Shown: positions 25,497 through 34,346, counted from the first letter of the stretch. The stretch is 38,508 nt of DNA from Thermoanaerobaculaceae bacterium (GCA_013388425.1 JACADV010000051.1:1-38508); one strand, 5' to 3'. Numbers and translations are program-made. The notes: generated by a model not told the origin, from the letters alone.

Positions 25497-26268
25497 ACAC
25501 GCCCACGATCTCCGCGGCAATGGCCAGCGCGATCTCCGCCGGGGTCTCGGCCCCAATGTCCAGCCCGATGGGCGCGTGCACGCGGGCCAGCTGTTCCTCG
25601 CTCACACCGTCGCGGCGCAGGCGCTCCAGGAGCACCGGTACCTTGCGGCGACTGCCGATCATCCCCACGTAGCCGGCCTCGGTGGCCAGGGCCTGGCGCA
25701 GAACGGCTTCGTCGTGGCGGTGTTCGGGGGTGACGATGACAATCCCATCCGCCGGGGTAATGGCCAGATCCCCCAGCGGCTCCTCAAAGGGTCGCAGGAG
25801 TAGCTGCGCTTCGGGGAAGCGCTCGGGCGTGGCCAGCTCCGCTCGCGGGTCGATCACCACGGTCCGGAAGTCCAGCAGCCTCAAGAACCGGTGCAGGAAG
25901 TAGGCCACATGGCCGGCACCGGCGACGATCACCCGCCGCACGGGATCGATCGCTTCCACGAAGACCTCCATACGGCCGCCGCACAGCGGCCCATCCCCGC
26001 CCGCAAGGCCCTCGGCAAAGTCCAGCGTCACCAGCCGGGCGCCTCCCCGCCGCTGGAGCTCCCGGGCAATCTCCACAATCTCTGCCTCGCGCTCGCCCCC
26101 GCCAACGGTGCCGCGGATCGTCCCGTCCGCCAGCAGCAGCAGCCTTGCCCCCACGCTGCGCGGCGCCGAACCGGCCACCGCCACCACCGTGGCCATCACC
26201 ACCCGCTCGCCGCAGCGCCGCCGCGCCACCACCTCTTGGAAGGGATCGGGGTAAGGATCGAGGGCCAT
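25429..26268 (-). CDS. xdhC: XdhC/PaoD-type molybdenum cofactor insertion chaperone
   Basis: 279 aa. XdhC-family proteins bind, sulfurate-protect and insert Moco into xanthine-oxidase-type enzymes. The N-terminal XdhC/CoxI part has VVAVAGSAPRSVGARLLLL and GTVGGGEREAEIVE; the C-terminal Rossmann part has VIVAGAGHVAYFL, VVIDPRAELA, VTPEHRHDEAVL, YVGMIGSRRKV and GLDIGAETPAEIALAI. It is the last gene of the oxidoreductase operon and starts directly after the nucleotidyltransferase stop (TAGATG). Its Gly/Arg-rich tail (GGVGQGRGGGARGAG) overlaps the convergent gene by 68 bp and may be non-conserved. PaoD-like function fits the PaoABC-like enzyme upstream. Confidence 0.93.
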   Translation of the reverse strand: MALDPYPDPFQEVVARRRCGERVVMATVVAVAGSAPRSVGARLLLLADGTIRGTVGGGEREAEIVEIARELQRRGGARLVTLDFAEGLAGGDGPLCGGRMEVFVEAIDPVRRVIVAGAGHVAYFLHRFLRLLDFRTVVIDPRAELATPERFPEAQLLLRPFEEPLGDLAITPADGIVIVTPEHRHDEAVLRQALATEAGYVGMIGSRRKVPVLLERLRRDGVSEEQLARVHAPIGLDIGAETPAEIALAIAAEIVGVFKGGVGQGRGGGARGAGTPAER

Positions 26269-26865
26269 CTAGACCCCCACCCACTGCCGGAACGCCTCGG
26301 GCGTGTCGATATCGGCGAGAATACCCGCATCCTCCACCGCTACCTCCAGAACGCGACTCGCATTGCTCGCCACCACGGCCCGCGCCCCCACCTCTAGCGG
26401 CGCCCGTGCCAGTTCTTCCCAGACGCAGCGGGCAAAGAGCACGGGATGGCCGCGCTGCCCCTGGTAGCTGGGCACGACAATGGGGCGTCCCGTGGCGTGA
26501 AAAGCCGCCACCAGCGCGGCAATCGTCTCCGCACGAACGAAGGGGTGGTCCACGAGCAGAACGGCTGCCCCTTGACTTGCCGCCGGCAGCGAGGCCAGGG
26601 CTAGCCGCAGCGAATGGAGCTGTCCCAGCTCCGGCTCGGGGTTGTGGATGCACAGGGGGGCCAACGCGGGCAGGGCGGCGCAAATGGTCGGGCCATCGCG
26701 GCCCACCACCACCCGCACTGGTTCCAAAGGCACCGCCTGCGCCAGCGCCACCACCCGTTCCAGGAACGTCCCCGAGGGCGTACGGAGGAGGGCCTTGGGC
26801 TGGCCCATGCGCCGCGAGTCTCCGGCGGCCAGCACCACAGCGGCGATGCGCGGCCCAGACGTCAT
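26269..26865 (-). CDS. MobA/MocA-like molybdenum cofactor nucleotidyltransferase
   Basis: 198 aa. NTP-transferase fold with the nucleotide-binding signature AAVVLAAGDSRRMGQPKALL (about 8-27) and a metal-binding DHP in LLVDHPFVRAET. MocA adds CMP (MobA adds GMP) to molybdopterin; xanthine-oxidase enzymes of the PaoABC type use the cytosine form, so MocA-like is favoured by context. ATG 26865 overlaps the FAD-subunit stop by 4 nt (ATGA). The open frame to 27492 is shadow of that gene. The C-terminus DIDTPEAFRQW is typical of the family. Confidence 0.9.
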   Translation of the reverse strand: MTSGPRIAAVVLAAGDSRRMGQPKALLRTPSGTFLERVVALAQAVPLEPVRVVVGRDGPTICAALPALAPLCIHNPEPELGQLHSLRLALASLPAASQGAAVLLVDHPFVRAETIAALVAAFHATGRPIVVPSYQGQRGHPVLFARCVWEELARAPLEVGARAVVASNASRVLEVAVEDAGILADIDTPEAFRQWVGV

Positions 26866-27833
26866 GCGAGCGACCGGAGAGCTTCCTCGACGAGCCCGCG
26901 CAGCATCGGCACCTTGTAGGCGTTGTGCGCCAGGGGGTGAGCTCCCTCGCTTGCCGCCACCCCCGCCCGCGCTGCCAGCGCCGCATCGAGCTTGCGCCCC
27001 AACAGCAGCCGCTCGGCCGCCCGCGCGCGCCAGGGGGTGGCAGCGACGCCCGTAAGGACGATCCGCACCTGCTCCACCACCCCCGCCGATCGGGCAAGCC
27101 ACACCGCCACCCCCACCAGCGCAAAGTCCCAACAGCCCCGCTCGCGCACCTTGCGGTAGACGCCGGCCGCCCCAGGGCGGGGGGCCGGGAGCACCACTTC
27201 CGCCAGGATCTCGTCGTGCTCCAGCACCGTCTCGTGCTGGAAGTCCTGGCCCGGTAGCAGGAAGAACTGTTCGAGGGGAACCACCCGCCTGCCGCCACGG
27301 CCGAGAATGTGCGCGGTGGCCTCCAGCGCCACCAGCGCCGGGGCCAGATCGGAGGGGTGCACGTAGTAGCACGTTTCCCCGCCGAACAGGCAGTGGTATT
27401 GGTTTTCGCCCGCGTAGGCGTAACAGGTATCGCCCCCCTTGCGCGCGCACTGGAAGCTGCCCCGGTAGTACCAGCACCGCGGTTTCTGGCACAGGTTGCC
27501 GCCCAGCGTCCCCTGGTTGCGCAGCTGCGGGCTGGCCACCAGCAAAGCCGCCTGGGCGAGCCCCGGGTAGCGCTGGCGCACCAGCGGGTGCGAGGCAATC
27601 TCGGTGAGCGTCGTCGTGGCGCCAATGCGCAGCTCCCCTCCCGCCAGTTCGCCAATGCCGCGCAGCTCCGCCACACCCGACAGGCTCACCACGCTACTGG
27701 GCACCAGGATGCCCTCGCGCAGGCAGCCCAGGAGGTCGCTCCCCCCTGCGTGGAGTCGGGCCCCGCCCGCGGCTAGCCGCGTGAGAACCTCTGCCACCGT
27801 GGTGGGTCGGACGTACTCAAAGTTCGGCATCAT
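26862..27833 (-). CDS. FAD-binding subunit of molybdenum hydroxylase with Cys-rich insert
   Basis: 323 aa. CoxM/YagS (PaoB)-type flavoprotein that passes electrons between iron-sulfur clusters and the acceptor. FAD motifs: HAGGSDLLGCL (about 28-38) and the conserved LRNQGTLGGNLC (104-115). Between them and HPSDLAPALVAL lies an insert with Cys 115, 120, 129, 137, 148 and 155. E. coli PaoB and 4-hydroxybenzoyl-CoA reductase beta carry a 4Fe-4S cluster in this loop, so one is expected here. Two tandem ATGs (27833, 27830) follow a GAGGG site that overlaps the end of the molybdopterin gene (3-nt gap), so the numbering could shift by one. Confidence 0.93.
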   Translation of the reverse strand: MMPNFEYVRPTTVAEVLTRLAAGGARLHAGGSDLLGCLREGILVPSSVVSLSGVAELRGIGELAGGELRIGATTTLTEIASHPLVRQRYPGLAQAALLVASPQLRNQGTLGGNLCQKPRCWYYRGSFQCARKGGDTCYAYAGENQYHCLFGGETCYYVHPSDLAPALVALEATAHILGRGGRRVVPLEQFFLLPGQDFQHETVLEHDEILAEVVLPAPRPGAAGVYRKVRERGCWDFALVGVAVWLARSAGVVEQVRIVLTGVAATPWRARAAERLLLGRKLDAALAARAGVAASEGAHPLAHNAYKVPMLRGLVEEALRSLA

Positions 27834-27836
27834 CCC

Positions 27837-30143
27837 TCAACCCTCCTGGCGGTGGCGCTCGAGCAGCGCCGCCATCTGCACCGGGCTTGCAGGCGTGGTG
27901 GTGACGCGGATCCCCACGGCGTGGTAGACGGCGTTAGCGATGGCCGCCGCTGTCGGGATCGTGGCTGGCTCGCCCAACCCCTTGGCCCCGACGGTGTTGC
28001 ACTCTCGGTCCTGGGGATCCACGGGCAGGCAGGTGAGCTCGGGCGGGCAGTCCTTCATGGTGGGGATCTTGTAGTCGTGCCAGTTGGCGTTGACCACGGT
28101 GCCGGTCTGACGATCCACGACGCGGGCCTCGGTGAGGGCGAACCCCACCCCCATGACGATCCCGCCAAACACCTGGTTCTCGAAGGTGAGCTGGTTCATG
28201 ACCCGGCCGCTGTCCTGGGCGCCCAGCATGCGCAGCACCCGCACCTCCCCCGTGCGCGTGTTCACCTCGACCTCGGCAAACTGCGCCACGAACGGCAAGG
28301 CCGCCTTGCCCTCCGGGTGCGGGTGCCGCCGCCCCACCCCCACCAGCGGCTGGCGGGCTACCAAGGCTTTCAGCGAGCCAAAGGGGTGGACCGTTCCCTC
28401 CGGCGTGACCACAGCACCCCCGGCCAGGCGCAGCTCCGTCTGGGGCCTGCCCAGCTCTGCCGCAGCCATCTCCAGGAGCTCTCGCCTCACCTCCTGGGCG
28501 GCTGCCCGCACCGCCGGAGCGTTGGCCACCACCGTCTGGCTCCCCCCCGAGGCGGGAGCGTACTGCGTCGTCCCTGTGTCGGCGTGCTCGATCCGCACGC
28601 TCTCGGGGGCGATGCCCAGCTCCTCCGCCACCACCTGCGCCAGCACCGTCTTCGTACCCGTGCCGATGTCCGAGGCGCCGGTGTTGAGGATGGCCGAGCC
28701 GTCGGCAAAGAGCGACACGAAGGCGGTGGCCCGCGGCTCCCCGTCGTACCCCCACATCCCGGCCGCTACCCCCACCCCCCGGCGCAGGTGACCCTTGCCT
28801 CGCGCCCTGCCGCGCGCCGCTTGCCAGGAAAACGCCTCGGCCCCGCGGCGCAGACAATCAGCCAGCCCGGTGGAGGTGTACGGCACCCCGCCCCGCTGCT
28901 GGGATACCACCGGCACGTTCTTCAGGCGCAGTTCCACCGGATCCATCCCCAGCTTCTCGGCCAGCGCATCGATGGTCTGCTCCAGCGCCCAGCTACAGGG
29001 GGGGTACCCCGGCGCCCGAAACGGCCGGCCCGGTCCCGCGTTGATGAACACGTTGTCCTGCTCCACGGCCACGTTGGGGCAGGTGTAGAGGTCGGCCACC
29101 AGATACCCGGAGGTGGGGAGGTAGGGGTAGGCGCCGCCGGTGCCCAGCGCCTTCATCTCCAGGGCCACGAGCGTGCCGTCCTTCTTCGCCCCCGCCTTGA
29201 TGGTAAGGCGCGTGGGTGGCCGGTTACCCACGCACAGGAACGTTTCCTCGCGCGACAGAAACAGCTTCACCGGGCGAGCGGTGGCCCGGGCCAGGAGTGC
29301 AGCGATGACGGTGTGCTTGTTGAGGCCCAGCTTGGAGCCAAACCCCCCGCCCATGTAGGGGCAGATCACCCGCACGTTGGCCAGGGGAAGGCCCAGCGCC
29401 GAAGCCAGCGCGTCGCGCACGGCGAACACTCCCTGGGTGGTGTCCCACACCGTGAGGGTGTCCCCCTCCCAGCGGGCCACCGAGCCGTGCACCTCCATGG
29501 GGGTATGGATCTCGCAGGCGGTCTGGAACGAGAGTTCCACCACTGCGTCCGCTTCCGAAAACCCCTTCGCCACGTCGCCGCGCTGGTAGCGCAGGGTCTC
29601 GTTCTGGCGGTTGCCACCCTCGTGGATCGACGGTGCCCCGGGCAGGAGCGCCTGCTCCATCTCCGCCACGAAGGGGAGCACTTCGTACTCCACGGCAATG
29701 GCGGCCAGTGCCTCCCGCGCCTGGAACACGGTAGTGGCCGCCACCGCCGCCACCTCCTCCCCAGCGTACCGGCAGTGGGGGTCGAAGAGTTTGCTCAGCG
29801 GGCCCTTGCCGCGCTGGGGGAACCAGGGCACATCGGCCCCGGGACTGGCGCCTGTGAGCACCGCCCGCACCCCAGGCATGCCTTCCGCCCGGCTCGTGTC
29901 GATCCGCTGCACCCGGGCGTGGGCGTGGGGACAGCGCAGGACGGCAGCGTAGAGCATACCCGGAAGTTGCAGATCGAGGGGGTAGACGGCCGTGCCGGTA
30001 ACCCGTTCCCACCCATCCACCCGCGGCACCGCTGCACCCACCACCGTGGTGGTGCCCCAGGCAGCGGCGTGACCCTCCCTCGCGCCGTTCGCAGCAACCT
30101 CGCTGACACCTTCCCGCGCCGGGGAACGACCGCCGGCCTTCAT
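27837..30143 (-). CDS. Molybdopterin-binding catalytic subunit of aldehyde oxidoreductase (PaoC/XdhA-like)
   Basis: 768 aa. Xanthine-oxidase-family large subunit that oxidises aldehydes or N-heterocycles at a Mo centre. N-terminal 'hammerhead' domain (VTGTAVYPLDLQLPGMLYAAVL), MPT-binding MGGGFGSKLGLNKH, FRAPGYPPCSWALEQ, SGGSQTVVANAPAVRAAAQE, and the catalytic glutamate E725 in VGAKGLGEPATIP. Substrate cannot be read from the sequence. ATG 30143 has a GGGAGGAG site and overlaps the 2Fe-2S gene stop (ATGA); the open frame further up to 30740 is the shadow of that gene. It lacks its own signal peptide, so it would be exported folded with the Tat-targeted small subunit. Confidence 0.95.
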   Translation of the reverse strand: MKAGGRSPAREGVSEVAANGAREGHAAAWGTTTVVGAAVPRVDGWERVTGTAVYPLDLQLPGMLYAAVLRCPHAHARVQRIDTSRAEGMPGVRAVLTGASPGADVPWFPQRGKGPLSKLFDPHCRYAGEEVAAVAATTVFQAREALAAIAVEYEVLPFVAEMEQALLPGAPSIHEGGNRQNETLRYQRGDVAKGFSEADAVVELSFQTACEIHTPMEVHGSVARWEGDTLTVWDTTQGVFAVRDALASALGLPLANVRVICPYMGGGFGSKLGLNKHTVIAALLARATARPVKLFLSREETFLCVGNRPPTRLTIKAGAKKDGTLVALEMKALGTGGAYPYLPTSGYLVADLYTCPNVAVEQDNVFINAGPGRPFRAPGYPPCSWALEQTIDALAEKLGMDPVELRLKNVPVVSQQRGGVPYTSTGLADCLRRGAEAFSWQAARGRARGKGHLRRGVGVAAGMWGYDGEPRATAFVSLFADGSAILNTGASDIGTGTKTVLAQVVAEELGIAPESVRIEHADTGTTQYAPASGGSQTVVANAPAVRAAAQEVRRELLEMAAAELGRPQTELRLAGGAVVTPEGTVHPFGSLKALVARQPLVGVGRRHPHPEGKAALPFVAQFAEVEVNTRTGEVRVLRMLGAQDSGRVMNQLTFENQVFGGIVMGVGFALTEARVVDRQTGTVVNANWHDYKIPTMKDCPPELTCLPVDPQDRECNTVGAKGLGEPATIPTAAAIANAVYHAVGIRVTTTPASPVQMAALLERHRQEG

Positions 30144-30772
30144 CTCGCTCCTCCCGCTCTTCGCGCTGCGGCTGCACGCCGCACCGCCTTGACGATATGG
30201 TCGTACGCGCCGCAGCGGCACAGGTTGCCGCTCATCCCCTCGCGGATCTCCTCGTCGCTGGGCGCCGGGTTGGCGCGCAGCAGCGCCTCCGCTGCCATCA
30301 CCTGCCCCGGCGTGCAGTACCCGCACTGGAACGCGTCCTCCGCCACGAAGGCCTGCTGCACCGCGGACAGTTGCCCGTCCACCACCAGCCCCTCCACCGT
30401 GGTGACCGCATGCCCCTGCACCTCCAGGGCCAGGGTCAGGCACGCGTACCGCGCCACCCCGTCCACGAGCACGGTGCAGGCGCCGCACTCGCCCCGCTCG
30501 CACCCCTGCTTTGTGCCGGTGAGCCCCAACTCTTCCCGGAGCACGTACAGCAAGCTCCACCGCGGCTCCACCAGGAGGGAGTGGTGGCGCCCGTTGATCT
30601 TCAGGGTGCAGGGCACCATCCCCTCGAGGCTTTCCCGTTGCTGGGCGGGAGCGGCGGCGGCCCGGCTCGCCACCACCGCCCCCACGGTGCTGGCCCCCAC
30701 CGAGGCGAGGAAGCCGCGCCGCGTCACCCCGCCGTGACACCGCTTGGTGTCGCGCTCATTCTTCTTGGCCAT
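30140..30772 (-). CDS. Tat-exported 2Fe-2S subunit of aldehyde oxidoreductase (PaoA-like)
   Basis: 210 aa. Twin-arginine signal TRRGFLASVG (R18, R19) with a hydrophobic stretch and AAAAPAQ cleavage region predicts periplasmic export of the whole complex. Two cluster-binding motifs: plant-type GCERGECGACTVL...YAC and the second CGYCTPGQ...NLCRCGAYDHI. It is the first gene of the five-gene operon (2Fe-2S, Mo, FAD, nucleotidyltransferase, XdhC), the same set as E. coli paoABCD but in another order and with a MocA-like gene added. ATG 30772 has an AGG site; ATG 30787 is an in-frame alternative. A TACACT hexamer at 30899-30894 is a weak promoter candidate. Confidence 0.94.
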   Translation of the reverse strand: MAKKNERDTKRCHGGVTRRGFLASVGASTVGAVVASRAAAAPAQQRESLEGMVPCTLKINGRHHSLLVEPRWSLLYVLREELGLTGTKQGCERGECGACTVLVDGVARYACLTLALEVQGHAVTTVEGLVVDGQLSAVQQAFVAEDAFQCGYCTPGQVMAAEALLRANPAPSDEEIREGMSGNLCRCGAYDHIVKAVRRAAAARRAGGAR

Positions 30773-31000
30773 ACGCCACCTGCCCATCCCCCACAGCCCG
30801 TGACTGCTTTCGTCCGCGCTGCGCCACCTGCCAGAGAATTTGCAGCCGGTGCAGATTGGCCCACGCCAGCATCGCTCGTGTCCTCGAGTGACGAGTGTAC
30901 CCGATCCCAGCGGCCGAGCCGCTCCGCATCCTCGCTCCCGTAGAATGCAAGGGCCAGGCAACGGCTGGCCGCCGCCGGTCGGGTGCCGCAGGAGGTCACG

Positions 31001-32860
31001 GTGGAGGATCGCCTGAACACGTTGGGCGAGTGCGCGCTCTTTGCCGACATGAGCGAGGCGACACTCGAGCTGCTCGCCCCCCTGGCACGCCCTCGCGAAC
31101 TCTCGCCAGGTGCCGTGCTCTTCCAGCAGGGCACACCGCGGGAGAGCCTGTACGTGCTCCGGGAAGGCCGGCTCGAAATCGTCACCGGGCCCCCTCAAGC
31201 CGAGGTCTCCCTGGCGGTTCTGGGGCCGGGAGATGCCCTGGGAGAAGGCGCCCTCCTCCACGCTGCCCCCCACTCCACCACGGCTCGCGCCATCTCGCGA
31301 GTGACCCTCCTGGAGTTCCCCCGCGAACAAGTCCTGGCTTGCCTGCGCCGCAATGGCAACGCGGCCATCGAGGTCATGACCCGCATCGCCCTGGCGATGA
31401 ACCGCCGCCTGCTCTTCTCGAGCTCCCGCGCGCTGGGGTTGGAAAAGGCTTACGCCTCCGCGGCTACCCGCCTCGAGCACGACCTCCTGGGCGAGCGCGA
31501 GGTCCCGGAGGAGGCGCTGTTCGGGATCCAGACCCTGCGAGCCCTGGAGAATTTCGACATCACCGGGATCCGCCTCTACCACTTCCCGACCTTCGTGCGC
31601 ACCCTGGCCATGGTCAAACAGGCGGCGGCCCGCGCCAACCGCGCCCTGGGCCTGCTCCCCCCCGAGGTGGCGCGCGCCATCGACGCAGCTGCCCAGGAGA
31701 TCATCGAGGGCCGCTGGCACGGCCACTTCGTGGTGGACATGGTGCAGGGGGGCGCCGGCACTTCCACCAACATGAACGCCAACGAAGTCATCGCCAACCG
31801 GGCCCTGGAGCTCTTGGGGCACCGCCGCGGCGAATACCAGTTCTGCCACCCGAACAACCACGTCAACCTGTCGCAATCCACCAACGACGTCTACCCCACC
31901 GCCATTCGCGTGGCGGTGGTGTTCAAGCTGCGGGAGCTCATCGCCGCCCTGGAGCGCCTCCGCGACACCCTCGTGGCCAAGGGGCAGGAGTTCGCCGGCG
32001 TCGTGAAGATGGGGCGCACGCAGCTCCAGGACGCCGTTCCCATGACCCTGGGTCAGGAGTTCCACGCCTTTGCCGTCACCACCGGCGAGGACATTGCCCG
32101 GCTGCGGGAAACCGCCCGCCTGTTCCTGGAAGTCAACATGGGGGGCACGGCCATTGGCACGGGCATCAACGCCGACCCGCGCTACCCGGCCGCGGTGGTG
32201 GACGAGCTGCGCCGCATCACCGGGCTCGACCTGGTGCTGGCCGAGAACCTGGTGGAGGCCACCCCCGACACCGGTGCCTTCGTCATGTTCTCGGGGGTGC
32301 TCAAGCGGGTGGCGGTGAAACTCTCCAAGATGTGCAACGACCTGCGGCTGCTGGCCTCCGGCCCGCGCTGCGGGCTCGCCGAGATCAACTTGCCGCCCGT
32401 CCAGCCCGGCTCCTCCATCATGCCGGGGAAGGTCAACCCGGTGATTCCCGAGGTGGTGAACCAGGTGGCGTTCCAGGTCATTGGCCACGACCTCACCGTG
32501 ACCATGGCGGCCGAGGCCGGCCAGCTCCAACTCAACGTCATGGAGCCCATCATTGCCTTCGACCTGTTCCAGTCCCTGGACGCCCTGGCCGCCGCTGTCA
32601 CCACCCTCTCCAACCGCTGCCTCCGCGGCATCACCGCCAACGCCGAGCACTGCCGCGAAATGGTGGAGCGTTCCATTGGCGTCGTCACCGCCCTCGTCCC
32701 GGCGCTGGGCTACGAGCGCGCCAGCGAGGTGGCCCAGGAGGCCCTGGCCACCGGCCGATCGGTGCGCGACATCGTCCTCGCCCACGGCTACCTGCCCCCC
32801 GAACGCCTCGACGAACTGCTGTCGGTGGAGGCCATGACCCGGCCGCGGCCGCTGCGCTGA
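31001..32860 (+). CDS. aspA: Aspartate ammonia-lyase with N-terminal cyclic-nucleotide-binding-like domain
   Basis: 619 aa, against about 470 for ordinary aspartases. Residues ~145-610 are an aspartase/fumarase-fold enzyme (aspartate to fumarate plus ammonia): TSTNMNANEVIANRA, HPNNHVNLSQSTNDVYPTA, KMGRTQLQDAVPMTLGQEF, and the catalytic SS-loop signature GSSIMPGKVNPVIPE. Residues ~9-118 form a CRP-type sensor domain (LFADMSEATLELLAPLA, GDALGEGALLHAAPHSTTARA). In that domain the usual phosphate-binding Arg is H91. GTG 31001 is preferred (AGGAGG five nt upstream) over GTG 30983. A TAGAAT hexamer (30941-30946) could be its -10 box. Next on the same strand is glutamine synthetase. Confidence 0.93.
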   Translation: MEDRLNTLGECALFADMSEATLELLAPLARPRELSPGAVLFQQGTPRESLYVLREGRLEIVTGPPQAEVSLAVLGPGDALGEGALLHAAPHSTTARAISRVTLLEFPREQVLACLRRNGNAAIEVMTRIALAMNRRLLFSSSRALGLEKAYASAATRLEHDLLGEREVPEEALFGIQTLRALENFDITGIRLYHFPTFVRTLAMVKQAAARANRALGLLPPEVARAIDAAAQEIIEGRWHGHFVVDMVQGGAGTSTNMNANEVIANRALELLGHRRGEYQFCHPNNHVNLSQSTNDVYPTAIRVAVVFKLRELIAALERLRDTLVAKGQEFAGVVKMGRTQLQDAVPMTLGQEFHAFAVTTGEDIARLRETARLFLEVNMGGTAIGTGINADPRYPAAVVDELRRITGLDLVLAENLVEATPDTGAFVMFSGVLKRVAVKLSKMCNDLRLLASGPRCGLAEINLPPVQPGSSIMPGKVNPVIPEVVNQVAFQVIGHDLTVTMAAEAGQLQLNVMEPIIAFDLFQSLDALAAAVTTLSNRCLRGITANAEHCREMVERSIGVVTALVPALGYERASEVAQEALATGRSVRDIVLAHGYLPPERLDELLSVEAMTRPRPLR

Positions 32861-32933
32861 TCGAACATTTCTGGGTCTACGCCCCAAGTACCAACTTTCA
32901 CAATGTGCTAGACTCCCCCCGGAGGCGCTGCCC

Positions 32934-34334
32934 GTGAAGGACCCCATTGCCGTTGTCATGGCCGAGCAAGGCATCGAGTTCGTGGACCTCATGTATACGG
33001 ATCTCTTGGGGAGCTGGCACCACCTCACGCTGCCCGCCTCCCGCTTCGACCAACGCCTCGTCACCCGTGGGGTGGGTGTGGATGGCTCCTCCGTGGTTGG
33101 CTTCCGCGCCACCAAGGCTGGCGACATGGTGCTCCTACCCGACGTGACCTCGTACTTCGTGAGCCCCTTTGCCGAGCACCCCACCCTGTGCATGCTGGGC
33201 AACCTCATGGACGTGGGAGCACAGGAAGGTTTTCCCCGCGATCCCCGCTTCGTGGCCCGCAAGGCCGAGCGCCTCCTGGCCGCCGAGCGCCCTGGAGAGA
33301 GCAGCCTATGGCTCCCCGAGCTGGAGTTTTTCCTCTTTGACGACGTTCAGGTCTGGAGCCAGACGGGCCAGGCCGGCTACCGGCTCACCTCGGCGGAGGC
33401 TAGCGTCGTAGGGGGCGAGGCGGCGGTGCCTACGGTTTCCTCCCACCGCAAGAGCTACCACGCGGCCGCTCCCCAGGACCGTTTTTCCGACGTCCGCTCG
33501 GAGATGTGCCGGGTGATCGCGAGCCTGGACATCCCGGTCAAGTACCACCACCACGAGGTGGGCGGTGCCGGCCAGGTGGAGATCGAGCTGGCCTTCATGC
33601 CACTCCAGCGCGCGGGGGACGCCGTTGCCCTGGCCAAGTGGGTCATCCGCTCGGTGGCGGAGCAGTACGGGCTCTTTGCCACCTTCATGCCCAAACCGCT
33701 CTTTGGCGAGGCCGGCTCGGGCTTGCACTTCCACCAGTACCTCCTGCGCGACGGGCACTCGGTGTTCCACGACCCTGCAGGTCCTGGCCCCCTCTCGGAG
33801 GTGGGGCGGTGCTACGTGGGTGGCCTGCTGCGGCACGGCAGGGCCCTGGCGGCGCTCACCAACCCCTCCACCAACTCGTACAAGCGCCTGGTGCCCGGGT
33901 TCGAGGCACCGGTCCGCCTCGCCTACTCCGTGGCCAACCGCACCGCCGCCATCCGCGTGCCGGGTTACGCTGCCTCGGGAGAAGACGCGCGCATCGAGTA
34001 CCGGCCGCCCGACGCCACGGCCAACCCCCACCTCGCCCTGGCCGCCATGCTCATGGCGGGCCTGGACGGCATCCGCCACCACCTGGATCCGGGCCCGCCG
34101 CTCTCCGGCGACATCCTCGCTCTGCCCCCCGAACAGTTGGCCGCCATTCCTGCCCTCCCCACGAGTCTCAGCGAAGCCCTGGACGCCCTGGAGGAGGACC
34201 ATGACTTCCTGCTGGAAGGGGGCGTCTTCACCCGCGACCTCTTGGAAACCTGGGTAGCCCTCAAACGCGCCGAGGCCCAGGACGTGGCCGAACGACCGCA
34301 CCCCCGCGAGTTCGAGCTCTACTTCACAACCTGA
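32934..34334 (+). CDS. glnA: Glutamine synthetase, type I
   Basis: 466 aa, normal GSI length. Makes glutamine from glutamate, ammonia and ATP. Motifs: GVGVDGSSVVGF (D50 loop), LPELEFFLF, VEIELAFMP, FGEAGSGLHFHQ (metal/ATP His region), NPSTNSYKRLVPGFEAPV (glutamate/ATP loop), NRTAAIRVPGY and RIEYRPPDATANPHLALAAMLMAGLDG split across the active site. Where GSI-beta enzymes have the adenylylated Tyr before DLPPEE, this one reads ILALPPEQ, so it should not be controlled by GlnE. GTG 32934 has GGAGG eight nt upstream; a TAGACT hexamer (32909-32914) just before is a possible -10. It lies 73 bp after the aspartase gene, whose product releases the ammonia it uses. Confidence 0.92.
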   Translation: MKDPIAVVMAEQGIEFVDLMYTDLLGSWHHLTLPASRFDQRLVTRGVGVDGSSVVGFRATKAGDMVLLPDVTSYFVSPFAEHPTLCMLGNLMDVGAQEGFPRDPRFVARKAERLLAAERPGESSLWLPELEFFLFDDVQVWSQTGQAGYRLTSAEASVVGGEAAVPTVSSHRKSYHAAAPQDRFSDVRSEMCRVIASLDIPVKYHHHEVGGAGQVEIELAFMPLQRAGDAVALAKWVIRSVAEQYGLFATFMPKPLFGEAGSGLHFHQYLLRDGHSVFHDPAGPGPLSEVGRCYVGGLLRHGRALAALTNPSTNSYKRLVPGFEAPVRLAYSVANRTAAIRVPGYAASGEDARIEYRPPDATANPHLALAAMLMAGLDGIRHHLDPGPPLSGDILALPPEQLAAIPALPTSLSEALDALEEDHDFLLEGGVFTRDLLETWVALKRAEAQDVAERPHPREFELYFTT

Positions 34335-34346
34335 GATCCCCTCGCC

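Noticed and set aside
27852-30737. A 961-codon plus-strand open frame opposite the molybdopterin gene
   Set aside because: It is antisense to a well-conserved xanthine-oxidase-family gene, has low-complexity His/Arg/Gly-rich sequence and no domains. Long antisense frames are expected in very GC-rich DNA.
30773-33262. Upstream extension of the 2Fe-2S subunit frame
   Set aside because: It is only the antisense of the aspartase and glutamine synthetase genes. The Tat signal and ribosome-binding site place the start at 30772 (or 30787).
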